From positions 248,001-312,000 of the forward strand of contig VWPU01012282.1 of assembly GCA_013398955.1 (NCBI GenBank): 64,000 bases of DNA, written 5' to 3'. Below, piece by piece: positions 26,873-39,750 of the stretch. Both the position numbers and the translations under genes were made by a program. How positions within the stretch are numbered: the stretch's first letter is position 1; every line of letters starts with the position of its first letter. This DNA comes from Callaeas wilsoni. Its lineage: Eukaryota; Chordata; Aves; Passeriformes; Callaeidae. The notes under the pieces are model-generated. The model was not told the origin of the DNA, made no database searches, and saw only the letters and a list, made by a program, of their open reading frames with translations.

Positions 26873-27274
26873 GCCTTTTGGTTACGTCTTACACTGTAAC
26901 CTAAGACACAAAGCTATACAATCTAGCAGGTGAACAAGAGAACAGACAATTTGTTCAGGGAAAAAATAAACATGAAAATTAAGGCAAAGTCCAAGTATCA
27001 CAAATTGAAAAGGCTGGAGAAAAAATGTTTTGTTTATTATAAGAACAAGTATAAAGTAACTACCAATGTACAAATTACATCAGTGTTGCACAAACAAAAA
27101 TACCTACAAATTACTTACCTTTTATTGATTTTTTTCTTAATTGCAGATTAATGGGCAGTTCAAATTTACAGGTTGGTAATTTGTCACTGTGATTTTCTTT
27201 TTAAAAGTTGAACAAGAAAACAACATTGGAATGCTCGAAATACGTTGTTGGCAAGAAGCCAGGCTAAGGTGTTT
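26873..27274. other. AT-rich DNA, nothing recognised
   Basis: No gene or element recognised between the LTR and the CpG-rich patch. A 73-codon plus frame here is Lys-rich because of A-rich sequence and has no motifs. Confidence 0.5.
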
Positions 27275-27545
27275 AAGTGGGACCAGGTGCTTTAAATGTC
27301 CCAGGGCCTTCCTTTGCAGGAAGGAGGCACTGGTTCTGCATTGGCAGTGTCACAACAGGTGATCGATACCAAGACACTCGCTCCTTTGTCTCTCCTGGCT
27401 CAGCGGCGGTGAGCGCAGCCAGAGTCCGAAGGAGGAAGGCTTTCAGGGCAGGCAGGCAGCTGTACACGGCCGTGTGCGCACACCTCGCACGGCCCGGGGG
27501 CAGCGGGGAATGTGGCACAGTCCCTCCTCCTCCCTCAGAGAGCTG
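27275..27545. promoter_or_regulatory. CpG-rich patch, possible promoter
   Basis: Composition changes sharply to GC-rich, and about a dozen CpG dinucleotides fall within roughly 150 bp (27361-27515), including CAGCGGCGGTGAGCGC and GGCCCGGGGGCAGCGG. CpG is scarce in the surrounding DNA except in young retroviral LTR sequence. GCGGCG|GTGAGC at about 27409 would serve as a splice donor on the plus strand, and a strong acceptor-like site follows at 27600. A small CpG-island promoter of a coding or long non-coding transcript is one reading; a fragment of an unrecognised LTR is the alternative. No TATA box stands out. The open frames here on both strands are probably by-products of GC content. Confidence 0.35.
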
Positions 27546-27600
27546 TTAAAAGAAAACAGAAACAACAAACCCACCACCATACTTTCTTTTTTTTCCCCAG

Positions 27601-27638
27601 CAATGAATGTGGATTCGCATGAACTACTCCAATGGCAG
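27601..27638 (+). other. Candidate short exon with start codon
   Basis: A long pyrimidine run ending TTTTTTTTCCCCAG (to 27600) forms a strong splice-acceptor-like site. It is followed by CA, then ATG at 27603 and twelve open codons reading MNVDSHELLQWQ, then CAG|GTATAC at 27638/27639, a usable donor. The ATG-to-donor distance is exactly 36 nt (phase 0). If real, this is a 38-nt exon carrying the start of a protein or an alternative N-terminus, spliced to a 5' exon in the CpG-rich patch 190 bp upstream. I do not recognise the peptide, and the acceptor-donor pair could be chance. Confidence 0.2.
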
Positions 27639-30600
27639 GTATACCAGAAAAACAAGTTTTGATTTTCAATTACAAACTCTGAAAATATACGCTGATTTTG
27701 TTTTTTAAATTTCAGTTTTAAAAAGCCTTTTCGATTTTGTCACATAATATTTTCTTCCAATTGATGCATTCTCAGCTCATCAGAAGAAAAGTTTTAATTT
27801 TTATTATAAATGAGAATGATTTGTTTCATTCTTCACAAAAACTTCATAAACAGGAAAAAGTCTTGTTTGCTTAGATGCATGTCAAATTTAGAGGAAAAAA
27901 AGCAGGCAATTCAGATTCTTCACCAATATTTATTCTACAATAACATGCTATACAGCAGCTCTGAAGGTTCTCATACCATTCCATGTATACATCTCAGCTG
28001 ACAAATCACAAAGTTTCTACACAGTCTTTGAACTCAAAAGCTCATTATTTTATACAAACTAGACATTGAAAGTTGAGGCATTGTTAGGGAGATAATACGT
28101 GATGTTACACTAGGAAGAGTGAGTGCTTAAAGAGGACAGAACTGCCACAAATACATGAGGAATGCAGTCATTCTACCTAATAATATCAATTTCTTAAAGT
28201 TACTGAAAATGTTCCTGGCAATGGCAGATCTCAACTTTGCACAATTCAGAGCTTCTCAGCCACACCCCACACCATGGCATGAGAAGGTTCTACTTTACAG
28301 CCAAGGAAGATGTACCCTAATTGACTCTGAATTATGGTCTAGAATTACTGGACTATATTTGAATTAGTAAATTAATTTGTAAAAAAAAAAAAAAATAGTT
28401 GCTGCAAAGATTTTCTTATTTCCCATAAACTTAAAAACCCCATAATAATGCAAAACTATAGGAAAAAAACTAAGGTGCTCTGACTAAACTCCACTTTGTA
28501 GAGCTATAATTAGTTCACATTCAACTAAACATCACATTCCATGCACAACTATATATGCCTTTCTTCAGTAAAATTCATTAAAACTAAAAAATCATGAGGG
28601 TGGAAGTATAGTGTTTATAAAAAGCAAGCCTATGGAGTACAGCCCTACTAACTGCTGTGGCTTTTTCACAAATCTTTGTCAGCCTTTCATAAACTTTTAT
28701 TGTATAATTTTTACTCTTTTTTTAAATCTCCAAAGCTGATGAAATTAATAAGAATCTCGTCTTTTTTTGAAAAAAAAATTATTGTTCATGACTAACCAGC
28801 ACAGTTGTAAAGGCAAATTCTCCTTTAACACCCCAGAAATTACAAGATAAATTAATAGATTCAAGCATGTATTATGTTAAAATAAAGTCTCAAGATTTTC
28901 ATGCCATATATATGGTTACTAAATATGTGACATCAGGGATACCAAAGTGGGGAATTTTTCTTTTGTAAGATCAGGAGTGCAGAAATGCTCACTTTATTTA
29001 AAACCATAAAAAGAATAAGCCATATAAAGAAAAACATTTCATAGAACTGGGGCAGGTGAAGATACCCACAGTTTTATAGTACTGCCAAATGAATAATAAT
29101 GGAATTCCCTATATGAATGCATGCTTCTGCTGTGTGCACATACAAATTGGGTAAATCCTCTTCTGGACAAATTATGACTGGACATAATCTGCTTACCTTT
29201 GACACTCATGACGTCTGATGCAGTAATATAAACATAAGCAAGATATGTGTCATCTGAAGTTCACTGAGGATGATATATTATTACTATTCTTATTATTAGT
29301 ATTAAAATCCCAAGTCTAAGGAATCTTACATTTCTGCACTGGGAAATTTTGAAATTTATGAAAGACTGTAGACAAATCAACCCAAAAAACAACCTTCTCT
29401 GAATTATTGGTTGCAACACAAATTTCAAGATAATGTATAAAGGAACACACAGCCAGATTCATCAGAGCTTTATTGACTCATTAATGTAGCTCTGAATAAA
29501 TGAGATTTTGTGTGTAGATTTAGTTCAAACGATAATTGCTAGGATCAACAGTGTGATATGTATTTAAAACTGGGACTACTGCCACTGAATAAATGAAGAA
29601 ATGATTACTAGTTAATCTTTGTAGGACAGTGTGTTCCTAGTTGGACCACAAAGTATCAGCAATAATTTCTGCAATGACTGGAAAAAACTCCATCATTTAC
29701 AATCATTGGAGGATTTTACCATTTTGCTGAGCCAGAAATAGAATAAAACTTTTGAAAGATTTTCTGAGCATGCCATAGCTAAAAACAACAACAGGCGATG
29801 TAGAAGGACAGACTGCCCAAGTGCTTTAAAATGTTCCTGTGATGTAGATAACAAAGTCAGTATTTTTAGAATTACGTGTGTTTTATAGATTATTTCCATT
29901 CCTTTTACTGTCAGTCTCTAGAGAAATTATCTGAAGGTTCTGAGACAGGAATTGGTTTCTTTGGACTGGAAACAATAGTCATAATCTAAGGGAATTTTTG
30001 AAACTCTCTGCTCTGGAATATTTTTTAAAACACACATTAACTAGATTGTAAAAATTTTTAGGCTGTAAAATTTAATTTTAATTTTGGATGTCACTCCGTT
30101 GCAGATAGGTGCAGTTTGGAGTATTGAACTTCAAGATAACAAAAGTAATCTGATTAAATAAGGATTTTCTGAAAAAGAGTTTTTAATACAGCTTGAAAAC
30201 GAAAATAAAATTGAAATAAAAGAGTGGAGCACTTGCACACCGGGTCTGAATGGTGGAAGTTATTGGGTCCAGACTAGATTTTCTGATGTGAAGCAGAGAT
30301 ATGTCCCCTGATTCTGGCTAGAGATGTGGGAGTTGTACCTTTCCCTCTCTGTCTGACAGAATCCACTTTCTGTTGCTGGCATGACTCCACTCTTAACAAA
30401 GAATCTATTGCTCATGAACGCTGGCTGCCCAGACCCCACATGACTTTCTGTCTACTGAGCTACAGGTCTTTCTTTCCCCTCTTTTCCATAGCAAATGATA
30501 CTGTAAAATATAAAGATTTTGATTTCAACTGAGTTCACAGAGAGAAAACTTTTATTACCCAGACCCAAGAAAATTTCTATAAACAAATTATGAAATCTAA

Positions 30601-33600
30601 AATACTTAATATACTTTAATCAAAATATAAATTATCTATATTAAAACAACCTCCAGTGGATTATATATCTTTAGGTAGTCACTACTTATATTCCACTGAG
30701 ATGAACAAAGAGGTTCAATCATTCTTAAATGACTAGTCAACAAAAGCTATTTTTGTAAACCTCATGTTTTTACAGCTTTAAAATGACAAAAAAAAATTTA
30801 TGAAGTCAGTTCCTGACCTGCAGAACACTGACTGCACACATCCATAGGAACTGGGGGTTTGATCATAACAGTAAGGGACTTTACAACACTAATTTCACCT
30901 TTCAGAATAGCTACTTTAGGTGACAGTAATTTTTAGTTAAACATAGAATGTTCAAACAACTCAAACCTATGAACGCTTTTACATTTCAAAGCAATGGGAA
31001 ATGTTTGAACTCTAAAATAAATAGAAATATACAGAGAAGACAAAGTAGAAAAGAATGGATTTTATTAAGTTATTTCAGAAAAAAAAGACCATTTAGACCA
31101 ATCCCTCATGACAATCAGGCAGAAATTATGTGAAGAAGGAAGAGAGACAAAGAACCAAATCTGAGCATTGAAATAAAAAGCCATAAATAAGTAAACATTT
31201 CTTATTCTAAATACACTTGGGTCTTCTGAACAAGCTAGAGAAGATTCTACTAGGTCAAAATAAAAAAATTGAACATCTAAGTATGATTTGTCTTTGTGAA
31301 AGCATCCATCATGTCTAAATTACAGCCAGTCTAATTTCACAATTATAATTAAATGTGTCCCACTCCTCATTATTGTTGTACATGTCAGTAACGTTTTTAA
31401 CAGCTTCATTGTTTTCCCTGGATCATCCAGAAACACACAGGTCAAACTGTTTATAAAAGTATTCCCACTAATGTGTGAAGGAAATAATTGGTGATGAAAA
31501 ACACTGAATACATCAAACACTGTTTACTCTCATTAAGAATATGTGCTAAAAGTTAAAACTACAGCATTTGCATTACATGTTAAATCTGGTTATAGCAAAT
31601 TGAAAGAAAATACTGTACAAGCACTTCTGGGGCTTTGGTGGGTTTTTTTACTAAGTACAAAGCCATAATTTTAAATTTCAGTAAATATAACTGATTAATC
31701 CAGCTACAAAACACATTAGCATATATCTAATGCCCAAAATGTTACACAAGAGACATCACACAGCCACTGATTTATGGTGATTACAGTGGCGAGGAGAATG
31801 AACAAACAAGCCATTGAAAAGCAAAACTGTCAAAATGACCTATTCCCTGTAGCTGTCCCTCCAGCACCCTCTGAATCAGTGCTGCCCTGTATATGGAGTG
31901 ACTATGTTTGGCAACATCCTTGGAGCCATTTACAGAATTTCATATAAACTTGTGCAAGCTAGCTTGGGTATTACGCTTATATTCTGTTTTTATTTTACCA
32001 AGTACCATGTTACTTCAGTTACCCCCCACCTCCATCATCAATGGTACCATACAAAAGGGAAAAAAAATCAATGTTAAGTCTCTTCCTCTTCACTTGGTAT
32101 ATCTTCCTATTTTGCTGACATCAGATTTTGTTCATTTCCCATGTCTCTTGTGTCTGGTCAGAGTAATTTTTCTTGTATATGGTTTTCTGGTTTTGTGTAA
32201 TTAAGCTGAAATATTAAGATCCTAAAGAAACAATTTTTGTAATGCATTCAGCTTAGCAAATGCATGTGTGTGTGTGTGTGTGTGTGTGTTTGTATATATA
32301 TATCTGTGTATGTGTATAGACATTAACAATGCTCAAAAGAGTTCAAAGTTCAGTGAAACAAGCTTTCCTGCTCTGATCAACTAAACTTAGCTTCTAAATA
32401 TTGCTATTAATATGTAATTAAATTGTATTTCTTTCTAGCACCATTGTGGTAGGATTTACATGGAATAAAAATCCTATCCTGGACACCTTACAAACAAGCG
32501 GTCTGTCAGTCTTCTCTGGAAGTCTCTTCAGAGGTCTAACCTGCCACCTGATGATGTGAAAAGTTATGCATTATCAAAAACTGTCCCTGCACTTTGCTGT
32601 TCTTTCCAGTGTCTCACTGGATTGTTGTAACTTCCTGTACTAGCTCTGGAATCCCATAATTCCAGTGAATTGTAGAGATTTCATGGGGCACTAAAATACG
32701 TATAATAATACATATTGCACTTTCAAGATTTGATTTTTGTCTTTGCTTTTGTTTTTGCTCTTTTTAACTTTTTGTTGTATAGAACAAATGCATTAACTGC
32801 ACTCAAGCACAAGACATTGAACTGGTATCTTGCCAGGTACTGTGTTAAAAGTGAAGCCCAGGAAATGAGTCTGTGGAGCAATTATGCATGAAATGTCTTT
32901 TAAATATATTTATTCATTACTACTAATAAAAAAGCTTGTCTGTAGATGATTCTTTAATTTGTTTCAGATGCTAATATTTCTAAGTGTTCAAACCATAAGC
33001 ATCTCTTGTTGAAAATTATGTTCTTACGGTTATTTAGAGAAAATTATTTCAGAATGTGAAGCTATGTCATTCTGTTTAGATAGTTACAAGTAATCTCTAA
33101 AATAATAAACTGCAGCATTTGAACACCATTTTTTTTCAGCCTACCATTCAGCAGTCATTGACACTAATGAGGCAGACCTTCCAATCACATAGCAAGTGTT
33201 ATTACTGTTTCACAGATGAGAGAATTGAGGTAAAGACAAACAAATAGCTCTAGGGTCTCCTTCCCCTAGAAGAAGATTCCAAGTTAGTGATTCACAGGCC
33301 TGAAATAAGATCACAGCTTCACTGTTTTTCCATAGACTCCAAATTATTAATAAATCATTGTCATCACAGAGTCAAGTGTACTATGAGGAAAATATGTCTG
33401 TTGCACTGGATATTCACAGATAGTAACACACAATTTAGATTTCACTTGAGAACTGTACAAAAATTCCTGTTGTAAAAACACAATCCCTATTAAATGTTGG
33501 ATTTCATCCTCATAATAAATTTGACCCTGATATAACAACATATGTTAAAAAAAAAAGGAAGAAAGAAAAATCACAAAACCCAGCAAATAACAGACTCTAC

Positions 33601-36136
33601 ACTGTAACAGTGCCTAGATGGCTGTGGGGTGGAGTTCATTGATTTAGACTCTCCACACATGTTAACAGCCCAAAAGCTTCAAGTTCAAAAAGACGGAGAA
33701 TTCATAGCTAAAAAATAGGTGTGAACCATTTAAGGATTCTCACTCAGGCGTGGTTCTATGGTTGGAGACAGTGCCCAGTAAAATGCCTCTGTGTGCCACA
33801 GCTCATCCCCCATGTATTTGTATTGCTGTTGCTGGCGCAGGAGCAGGGCTGAAAATTTTCTCAGCAGGTTAAAAGCATAAATATTCTAGAAAAGTCACAG
33901 GAAGGGAAGCATACCTGAACTCGGAGAATCCCAGGGAACTGATGACAATTTTCAAAGATTGCAGTGAAGCTGTAGGAACACTTGTAAATAACTGTGGTAA
34001 TAAAAAGTACCATATAGAGGTCTACTGGCAGCCAGAGTGAACAAAAGGTTTCTCAGCCCTTGCTTAGAGAAAGGCTTCAATACTCTGCCAGGTAAGAACG
34101 TGCTTGTACAAGGTCCTGTCATTATAGAGTCTTTAAGGCCAATTTTTGACTTCACATTTTAACTCACGTTCATTTCCCTTGCCTTCTCTGTGAGCTGGAG
34201 TAAATAATAACAGGGTTTTTTGGTTGTTTTTCTTCACTTTGGTAAACTACTGTTTTAATCATGCTTTAATTCATGATAGCTGCAAACATTTATTTCTCAT
34301 CTTTGTCTGCCTTCCAGTTGCCGTAATCATTGCATATATTTCAGTTCTCTGAATACCATACCTGGAAGCCAAATAATCATATCAATAGTAGGCTAACTTC
34401 AGAGAAATCACAGGTATCTGGTATATAGCTAAAGTTGCAGCATCAATCTACATTTATTACAGAGAAATAAAGTTAAATCTGCTGTTGCCTTTCAACCCTT
34501 TATGATCCTTTCCCAGTTGCCTCAAGGTTTAATGGCACCAAGTTCCTAAAACATCTGAGTTCCTCTCTTTGAAGAGCTATGCAAATTGCTGTTTGTTTGC
34601 AAACTGGAATTTACTCTCCTAATTTTAATTGGTATACCATCATGCAGACTTCTGCTAATAGTAGCTTGATTTGTAGATTAAGGTCAATAGACCCAAACAG
34701 CACAGTGTTATTTGTTTCAACTAAAAAGATCAAAACCATAAAATAATGATAATAAGCAGAGAGTTCAAATCACAGGAGAAACAGGTTCCTCATCTTCCTA
34801 AGGGTCCATAAACTCAGCTAAACATTAATCTGCAACAGGAGTGTTAATTTTGTCTGCTTGGTCAGACAGTTTCTGAACAGCTGGCAAACTGAAATTATTT
34901 GTCATTTATATACAGATACTATTGACAGATCCTGGGATCTTGCTGAAAGATAGGCTTCCAAATGAAACTGTCAAAACTGATGGAACAGCTTCTAGTTCTG
35001 AGAAACAAATACTGGATGTTTTTCTGGAATCAGTCACTATATCAAGTAAGTGTTTTTCAAGGGACTCACAAGTTACTTTTTCACCTTTGTTCCTCATTGC
35101 AGTAATGATTCCAAGGAAAATATAGCAACAAATTTGCTTCCAAACTGCACAAATAAAATTGTTAGGATATGTCTATGGAAAAAGATATTCTTATGAATTC
35201 TAAAAAGCAAAAGAAAGAAATTAGCTGTGTATTAAACTGAAGCTTTAATAAAGACATTAAAATATATAAGCCTTTTGTATTTTTCCTGATGGAAACTTAT
35301 CCATTGACTTTAAAAACAAGGAAAAATCAATTTTTATCTCTGATTGCCTGATTTGATCAGACAAGTTGAGACAACTAGAACATAGGTTAAAAAAGGATTG
35401 GTTCATAGAGTCTCAAGCTTCAAGATCTTTGTTTCTAAAATGGCCATAAAAAGCGAAAATATGGAAATGAACCATTCTTGTTTCCACCCAATTGTATCTG
35501 TACCACAAGAGTCTCTCCAAAAGAAAAATTAAACAGTAAAAATACAGCTCAATATGCTTCTGCAGGTCCTCAATTAACACCAAACTACACCTCTTCATCT
35601 CAGAGAAACTATTCATGTTAAAAGGGCACACAGTAAAGAGCCCATATTGTTCTGCCAGACAGGGCATGTAACAACATACTCACACCACACACACAAAGCA
35701 CACTTCAATCAGGAGAAGAGAATTCCTGAACAGAATGTAATTAATGTCACATGCCAAAACAATTTGTGAAGTGCCATTGGAGGCACAGCCATTGCATCTA
35801 CAGGTCCAAACTCCTGGGCCAAGATCCGGAAATTATATCACTTGAAAGCCCTTAGCAGGAAATAATGAACATTTTTATGGCACCAGAACCATAATTCATA
35901 TCAGCCATTTAACGTGTGAACATAATTAAGCAGTCAATAAACTTAGATGTAATGGCTGGTTTCTAAGATTTCCTCTCCCATTCTAAACATTACAAAAAGG
36001 ATTTGAAGAAATCATTAAGGAATTTAAGCATCACAGGGCCCAGTGAGCTCCTAGACACTGGGCTGGTAGGGAGATCCTTAGTCAAGCATCCAGGATTGTG
36101 TTGTCAGGAGGAGACTATTATGCAAAGCTAATTCAT
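27639..36136. other. Unique AT-rich DNA, no gene seen
   Basis: No gene, RNA gene or mobile element recognised over 8.5 kb apart from simple repeats, including a 15-base A run at 28381-28395 and the TG/TA array. Open frames stay below 100 codons and have no motifs. Confidence 0.55.
32265..32303. repeat. (TG)12 and TA compound microsatellite
   Basis: Twelve TG units at 32265-32288 are followed by TTTG and a TA run to about 32303, then further TGTATG-type sequence. Alternating purine-pyrimidine DNA of this kind can adopt Z-form and is usually length-variable. Confidence 0.95.
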
Positions 36137-36676
36137 AGTATCATAGAAACATAGAATGTGCTGAGTTGGAAGGGACCCATCAAGATCACAGATTCCAACT
36201 CCAAGAATCACACCATGTGCCTAAGGCTACTGTCCAAACACTTCTTGAAGTATGTAAGGGTTGGTGTAACCACTTCCCTGAGTTGCCTGTTCCAGTGCCC
36301 AGCCACCCTCTGGGTGAAGAACCTTTTCTTAATATCCAACCTAAATCTCCCCAGACTCAGCTTCAGGCCATTTCTTTGAGTCCTGTCTTTAGAGTGAAGA
36401 GATCACTGCCTGCCCTCCTCCTCCCCTCACAAGGAAGTTGCAACTGCAATGAGGTTTCCCCTCAGTCTCCTCCAGGCTGAACAGACCAAGTGACCTCAGC
36501 TACTCCTCATATGGCTTCCTCTCAAGGCCCTTCACCATCCTTGTGGCCTTCCTTTGGGTGCTCCCCGATTGCTTAATGTCTTTTTTCTGTTGTGGTGCCA
36601 AAAACTGCACACAGGGCTCAAAGTGAGGCCACTCCAGTGTAGGGCAGAGCAGGATAATCACCTCCTTTGACTGCCA
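36137..36676 (-). mobile_element. CR1 LINE fragment
   Basis: Antisense CR1 3' sequence. The terminus TCATAGAAACATAGAATG at 36141-36158 is followed by GAGTTGGAAGGGACCCAT, the standard CR1 3' UTR block read in reverse. The antisense form of the ORF2 C-terminal region (CACCCTCTGGGTGAAGAACC near 36305) comes next, then TCCTCCAGGCTGAACAG near 36468. The fragment stops upstream of the reverse-transcriptase core. Plus-strand frames of 73 and 104 codons here are antisense shadows. It differs in its 3' end from the 39 kb and 50 kb copies, so it belongs to another CR1 subfamily. Confidence 0.93.
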
Positions 36677-37829
36677 TCTCATTGAAAAGAATAGAGTTAA
36701 AATTGAGTTAGAAAATATTTAAAAAGGAGGATAATTTTTAACAGCCGAAGAAGAAAAGTAAAAAAAGTTTGGAAGGTTTCCTTAAAAGTTATTTGAAAAA
36801 CTACCATTTTTTTTGTTTGTATGGAGGGCACTAAACTTAGACAATGTCTAAAGTATGCCTATAATTGTATTCTCATGACCATTTTTATTCATATAGCTTT
36901 GTAATACAAGCATGGAGAGATGCTGTATGAAATTAAAACTAAGTAAATTTCATACATATAAAGGAGAATAGATTTTATGCACCATATAATTGCCATAACT
37001 GCCTCAGACCTATAAGATATTACTAAAGAAATAGCTTGGTAAGAATAAATAAATTACAAAGGTCACTACTCCTCATGTTAATAGCACAAACTAATAACTA
37101 GCTGAAATAAGAAGGAAATTATTCTTCCTCTACTTCTTTGTATACAAACGAAATATAATATATAGGATTTTGCATGGCTGTGCATGAGATGTGACTTTCC
37201 CCCTCTGAAGGACATAAAATACACTGACTCATGTAAGCGGAAAGAGCAGAGAAAATTACCCATGCAACCCATTTTGGAGTAGGAATCCCTGCATGCCTAA
37301 ACTGGAATACGGAATCCAAGTCTACATCTTAGAGAGTCTTAAGTGCCTTGGCACTGCCCAGACTACACTCATTCTGCTGGAATTGCAGTGATTGAGCCAT
37401 TCAAGAAAAATATGATCTCCATCCTAGTTCACCTTGGAGAAAAAAGACACATAAAACAAATACCATGTACATATTAATACCATAAAACAAGATGCTAATA
37501 AGATTTCCTTCATGCTTGTAGGCTGTGCAGTTTACCCTAACAGTTGTAGCTATACTGCTTTCCAGAGCACAGGCTTAGAAGCATATCTGTTGTACTCTGT
37601 GACCCACATTCTAAAGGGTTTCTGTGAGGTCACAGAACAAATTCTGAAGCTCCGTTTATAAACTTTAAAGTGTTTCGCGCTTATGGGAGGAAGTCTGCTT
37701 GCCTTGATTCTTGTGTCAAATCATAATGCATATCAGCATTTGTATTAAAGAAAGTGGTCAGATGTAGCTGTACCTTTGCATTTCCTGGTCTTACGGAAGC
37801 TCTAGTAAGACCTGTAAGTGCTGTACTGA
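36677..37829. other. Spacer DNA, nothing recognised
   Basis: AT-rich sequence between two CR1 copies. Overlapping minus frames near 37078-37319 have no recognisable motif. Confidence 0.5.
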
Positions 37830-39153
37830 GGCACCTCCTGGGAGCTACCGGCCTGTCAGTGTGACCTGGGTGCCAGGGAAGGTCATGGAGTAGATCATTC
37901 TGAGTGCCATCACACAGCATGTGCAGCACAACCCAGCCAGCATGGTCCGACTTCACCAACCCAATCTCCTTCTATGAGAGGGTGACTTGCTCAATGAGTG
38001 AGGGAAAGGCTGTGGATATTGTCTGCCTGGACTTTAGTAAAGCCTTTAACACTGTCTCCTGCATCATTCTCCTGAAGAAATTGTCTGCTCATGGCTTGGA
38101 TGGGTGCAATGTTCACTAAGTTGAAATCTGGCTGGATGGCTGGACCTAGAGAGTGATGGCGAATGGAGTTAAATCAGTTGGTGGTCAGTCACAAATGGTG
38201 TTCCCCAGGGTTCAGTGTCGTGACCAGTTCTGCTTAAAATCTTTATCAATGATCTGGACAAGGAGATTGGGTGCACATTCAGCAAGCAGATGACACCAAT
38301 TTGGGCAGGACTGCTGATCTGTTGGAGGGCAGGAAGGCTCTGCAGATGGATCTGGACAGGCTGGATTGATGGGCTGAGGCCACGGGTATGAGGTTGTATA
38401 TGGCGAATGCCCTGTCCGGCTCTTGGGTCACGACGACCACATGGAGTGCTACAGACTGGGGAAGAGTGGCTGGAAAGCTACCTGGCAGAAAAGAAGCTGG
38501 GGGTGCTGGTTGACAGCCTTCTGAACATGAGCCAGTGTGTGCCCAGGTGGCCAAGAAGGCTGATGACATCCTGGCCTGTACCAGCAATAGTGTGGCCAGC
38601 AGGACCAGGGCAGTGATCATCCCCCTGTACACAGCACTATGAGGCTGCACCTCTAGTCCTGTGTCCAGTTTTGGGCCCGTCATGACAAGATAAGTGCTGG
38701 AGTGTGTCCAGAGAAGGGCAATGAGCCTGGTGAGGGGGCTCCAGACCTATGAGGATCAGCTGAGGAAGCTGAGGTTGTTTAGCCTGGAGAAGAGGAGGCT
38801 TAGTGGAGACCTTATCACCTTCTACAGCTAACTGAAAGGAGGTTGTGAACAGGTGAAGGTCAGTCTCTTCTCCCAGGTAACAAGCAACAGGACAAGAGGA
38901 ATTATCCTCGAGCTGTGCCAGGAAAAGTTTAGATAAGATATTAGAAAAATATTCTTTACTGAAATGTTCATCAGTGATTGGAAAAGGCTGCCGAGGGAAG
39001 TGGTGGAATCACTATCCCTAGAAGCGTTCAAAATCTGTGTAGATTAGGTGCTTAGGGACATGGTTTAGTGGTAGAACTGGCAATATTAGGTTAATGGTTG
39101 GATTCAATGATCTTAGAGGTGTTTTCCAACTTTAATGATGCTGTGATTCTATC
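37830..39153 (+). mobile_element. CR1 LINE with reverse-transcriptase remnants
   Basis: This is the longest CR1 copy in the window, in sense orientation. It begins near GGGAGCTACCGGCCTGTCAG (about 37840-37859), the NYRPVSL-type block. It continues through a readable frame at 37904-38119 with VDIVCLDFSKAFNTVS (reverse-transcriptase motif A, catalytic Asp retained) and LLKKLSAHGLDGC. The second catalytic box survives as GCAGATGACACC (Ala-Asp-Asp-Thr) at 38286-38297, but the bases before it are deleted, which breaks the frame. Many stops and shifts follow. The 3' end GATTCAATGATCTTAGAGG ... GTGATTCTATCAC lies at 39101-39153. The copy is inactive, 5'-truncated and lacks the endonuclease part. Antisense frames, including one of 134 codons at 38279-38683, are shadows. 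Confidence 0.93.
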
Positions 39154-39513
39154 ACAAAGCTCAGTGTTTTTCCCTAAAAACATGCCAGAGCTGGCTCTAT
39201 TGAGGTCATACTTGATCTGCACTTTAAAATACAGAATAAATATACTTTATGTGCAAGCTGCTCTTCCACCATGGCATCTTCATTGCAGAAGGAAAATTAA
39301 GTTTTGCAATATCAAAAAATGACTGCATGAGCAGACACCTTAGCATAGCACACTCGCTATAGTGTGCATGGACTTGAAAGCTGACTGATCCAAAGAAATA
39401 TGCTACTGTAGGTATGAAGATTTTGAAAGACAGCAGTCAGCAGACAGCAGCAGTTGCTCATGTCTCAGCTATTTTCCTTAAACCAAAATTAAGAATATGA
39501 CTGTAAAGAAGTC
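39154..39513. other. Short spacer between CR1 and LTR
   Basis: About 360 bp of AT-rich DNA with no recognised content. It is the pre-insertion host sequence on the left of the solo LTR. Confidence 0.5.
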
Positions 39514-39519
39514 AACCAC
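39514..39519. repeat. Left target-site duplication AACCAC
   Basis: AACCAC directly abuts the TG that opens the LTR at 39520. The same six bases follow the CA that closes it at 40070. A 6-bp duplication is typical of class II (ERVK/alpha/beta-like) integrases. Confidence 0.85.
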
Positions 39520-39744
39520 TGTATTAACGCACCGGCACGCTGGCTGGGCTGAGATGGCAGCAGCTTGGTCCGGGCGTGTCCCACACAAAGGTAGAACACC
39601 CCGGGGCACCTCGGTGCCTCGCTTGCCAGCCTCCCAGCCCGTGCGGTGGAGGGCACGGAGCCCAGCGTGCCTGGGGGTTGTGGATAGCCCAGACGCGGCC
39701 AGAAATAAGTGATCAGAGGTGGCCCTCGGCCGGTGATCCAAGGG

Positions 39745-39750
39745 TTTATT
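39745..39750 (-). terminator. LTR polyadenylation signal AATAAA
   Basis: TTTATT on the plus strand is AATAAA on the LTR sense strand, about 60 bases past the TATA box. The R region is therefore short, ending near 39725-39735. Confidence 0.75.

Noticed and set aside
36158..36480. Plus-strand frames of 73 and 104 codons
   Set aside because: Antisense of a CR1 fragment.
38279..38683. 134-codon minus-strand open frame
   Set aside because: It is antisense to the CR1 reverse-transcriptase region at 37830-39153 and has no independent motifs.
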